Of a stretch of 29,024 nucleotides of DNA, positions 27,945-29,024 are shown piece by piece. The DNA is taken from assembly GCA_003427395.1 (NCBI GenBank), contig BFEA01000103.1, positions 1,060,067 through 1,089,090 on the forward strand, read 5' to 3'. Both the position numbers and the translations under genes were made by a program. The notes beneath the pieces are model-generated. The model did not search any database. It saw only the letters and a program-made list of their open reading frames with translations, and was not told the DNA's origin. This DNA comes from Chara braunii. Its lineage: Eukaryota > Streptophyta > Charophyceae > Charales > Characeae. How positions within the stretch are numbered: position 1 is the first letter of the stretch; every line of letters begins with the position of its first letter.

Positions 27945-28963
27945 ATGATGGGGGATGTTCCTGACCTCCCTTTCCCCCCACCCTCTCCCCCCCCGGCTAA
28001 CCCTAGTCACACAGAGGAGGTCCGTATCAGAGGAATTCTGTCGTGATGCTTCAATGATGGGATCCTCCCGAGAAAGATCACTCCAATGAGGGTAGAGAGG
28101 GGGGCAGGTTTTGTTTGTGTCACCATGAACCCGTACTTCTGTCGAATTCAGAATGAATGGCTGACGGAACATGTGGTCTCCATCTTCTTTGGTGACGACG
28201 ACTCCACTTTATCTCCATCCGTCAAACAACGTTTGATTCACATGTATGAAAACGGATGGGCGAAATCGGGAGAAGTCAACGCCCCCCGAAGAGAGGGGTA
28301 ATTCATAACGAAGAACACAACCTCGTAACTTATATTGCATCTGGCAAAGAGGTTGCGGCTTTTCTTCGTTGTAAGGGGCAGGACAAAATAGTACTGGATG
28401 GGAAGCAATATACTATGAACTTTCACCCTTGGATGACCGAGAAAGAATTGTATGAATGGAGAGATGCGTTGAGTTATAATTTTTTTTTTGTGAGGTGTAT
28501 TCAGGTTCCTGTGAGTGCCTTAGCTGTCCTGGCAAATGCGGTTGAGGAGGCATTCGGGAAGATTCTGAAAATTCATCCAACTTTCAAAATCGCAAGGGCT
28601 CCGGTGTTGATGAATATTAGATTTGATTTGGAACAGGCTGCTCGTCTACATAATGTACAAAAGTTGTGCATTGACCTGGAAGATTGGGGCTACACTGAAG
28701 TGGATGTAGCATCCGCTGATTCCTCCTGGTGTCAGGTTTGTCGTAGGTTCTTTCATGATGAGTCTGACGCTTCCTGCCCGAAGAATCGCAGAAAGGGGAA
28801 GGAGCCTGTCCCATCCTCGGGTGGAGGAGGAACAACCTCCAGCTCGATGTCAGCAGGGGGAGGAGGTGGAGAAGGTGGAGGAGGAGGGGGTGGGGGAAAG
28901 GGGAGAGAGCTTCTGGCGTACATGGAACCCCTTCCCCAGAGAGAACTGATAGGCACCCCCACA

Positions 28964-29024
<61 letters not shown>
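27945..29024 (+). pseudogene. LINE copy C ORF1, broken and running off the window
   Basis: The ORF starts at the ATG at 27945 with a Pro-rich leader (MMGDVPDLPF...). It aligns with ORF1 of copy A: VRIRGILS-stop-CFNDGILP against VRTLIAACFEDGVLP, LSPSVKQRLIHMYENGW, then KEVAAFLRCKGQDKI and AVEEAFGKILKIHP. The zinc-knuckle-like CX2CX4HX6C is at 28730-28777, followed by a Gly-rich tail instead of copy A's Pro/Gln tail. Lesions: TGA at 28044-28046 and a frameshift near 28285-28297, close to a C6 run. The new frame is open to the end of the window, where a poly-C prevents further reading. Confidence 0.88.
28966..29024. repeat. 59-base poly-C at window end
   Basis: An uninterrupted C run to the last base. 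It follows a G-rich coding tract in LINE C ORF1. Runs of this length are often assembly or sequencing artefacts, so real continuity beyond it is uncertain. Confidence 0.95.

Overview
This is non-coding-rich eukaryotic nuclear DNA, most likely from a plant-lineage (streptophyte) genome; a charophyte alga such as Chara is a guess, not a demonstrated identity. The reasons are plant-type LINE retrotransposons with an AP-endonuclease, reverse transcriptase and a C-terminal zf-RVT zinc knuckle, U6 snRNA-derived sequence that matches the plant U6 core as I know it, tRNA-derived SINE heads, very many long microsatellites, and no compact gene array. I see no intact host protein gene. Two single N bases, very long homopolymers and a leftover Nextera mate-pair junction adapter at 18391-18418 show a short-read, mate-pair assembly, so long-range order should be treated with care.

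Layout. 1-2440: microsatellites, homopolymers and two foldback repeats (1341-1472, 2241-2429). About 2443-7166: the 5' part of LINE copy A, with ORF1 (3170 onward) broken by an AT-rich inverted-repeat element (about 4246-4718), an ORF1 C-terminal piece (4806-5336), and ORF2 (5333 onward, endonuclease plus the N-terminal half of the RT). 7159-24236: a roughly 17 kb block of non-coding repeats. It holds a ~390-bp repeat present twice (7159-7554, 15159-15499), hairpins (7.9-8.6 kb), an array of about 15 hairpins with a constant core and covarying stems (10.1-11.3 kb), diverged tandem repeats (11.9-12.5, 17.5, 18.6-19.2 kb), a run of perfect hairpins (17.94-18.29 kb), and a SINE/U6 cluster (21.67-23.98 kb). 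24237-27272: the 3' part of LINE copy B (RT from motif A to zf-RVT, 3'UTR, poly-A), with several frameshifts and stops. 27945-29024: ORF1 of a third LINE copy, C, on the same strand and running off the window into a 59-base poly-C.

How the parts relate: the LINEs would supply the endonuclease/RT activity, and the SINE-like and short poly-A insertions (clearest at 19295-19387, with 16-bp target-site duplications) look like products of such activity in trans. All three LINE copies look dead. The most unusual structure is the 10.1-11.3 kb hairpin array: its stem sequences change from unit to unit while pairing is kept, which suggests selection or a copying mechanism acting on a folded nucleic acid.
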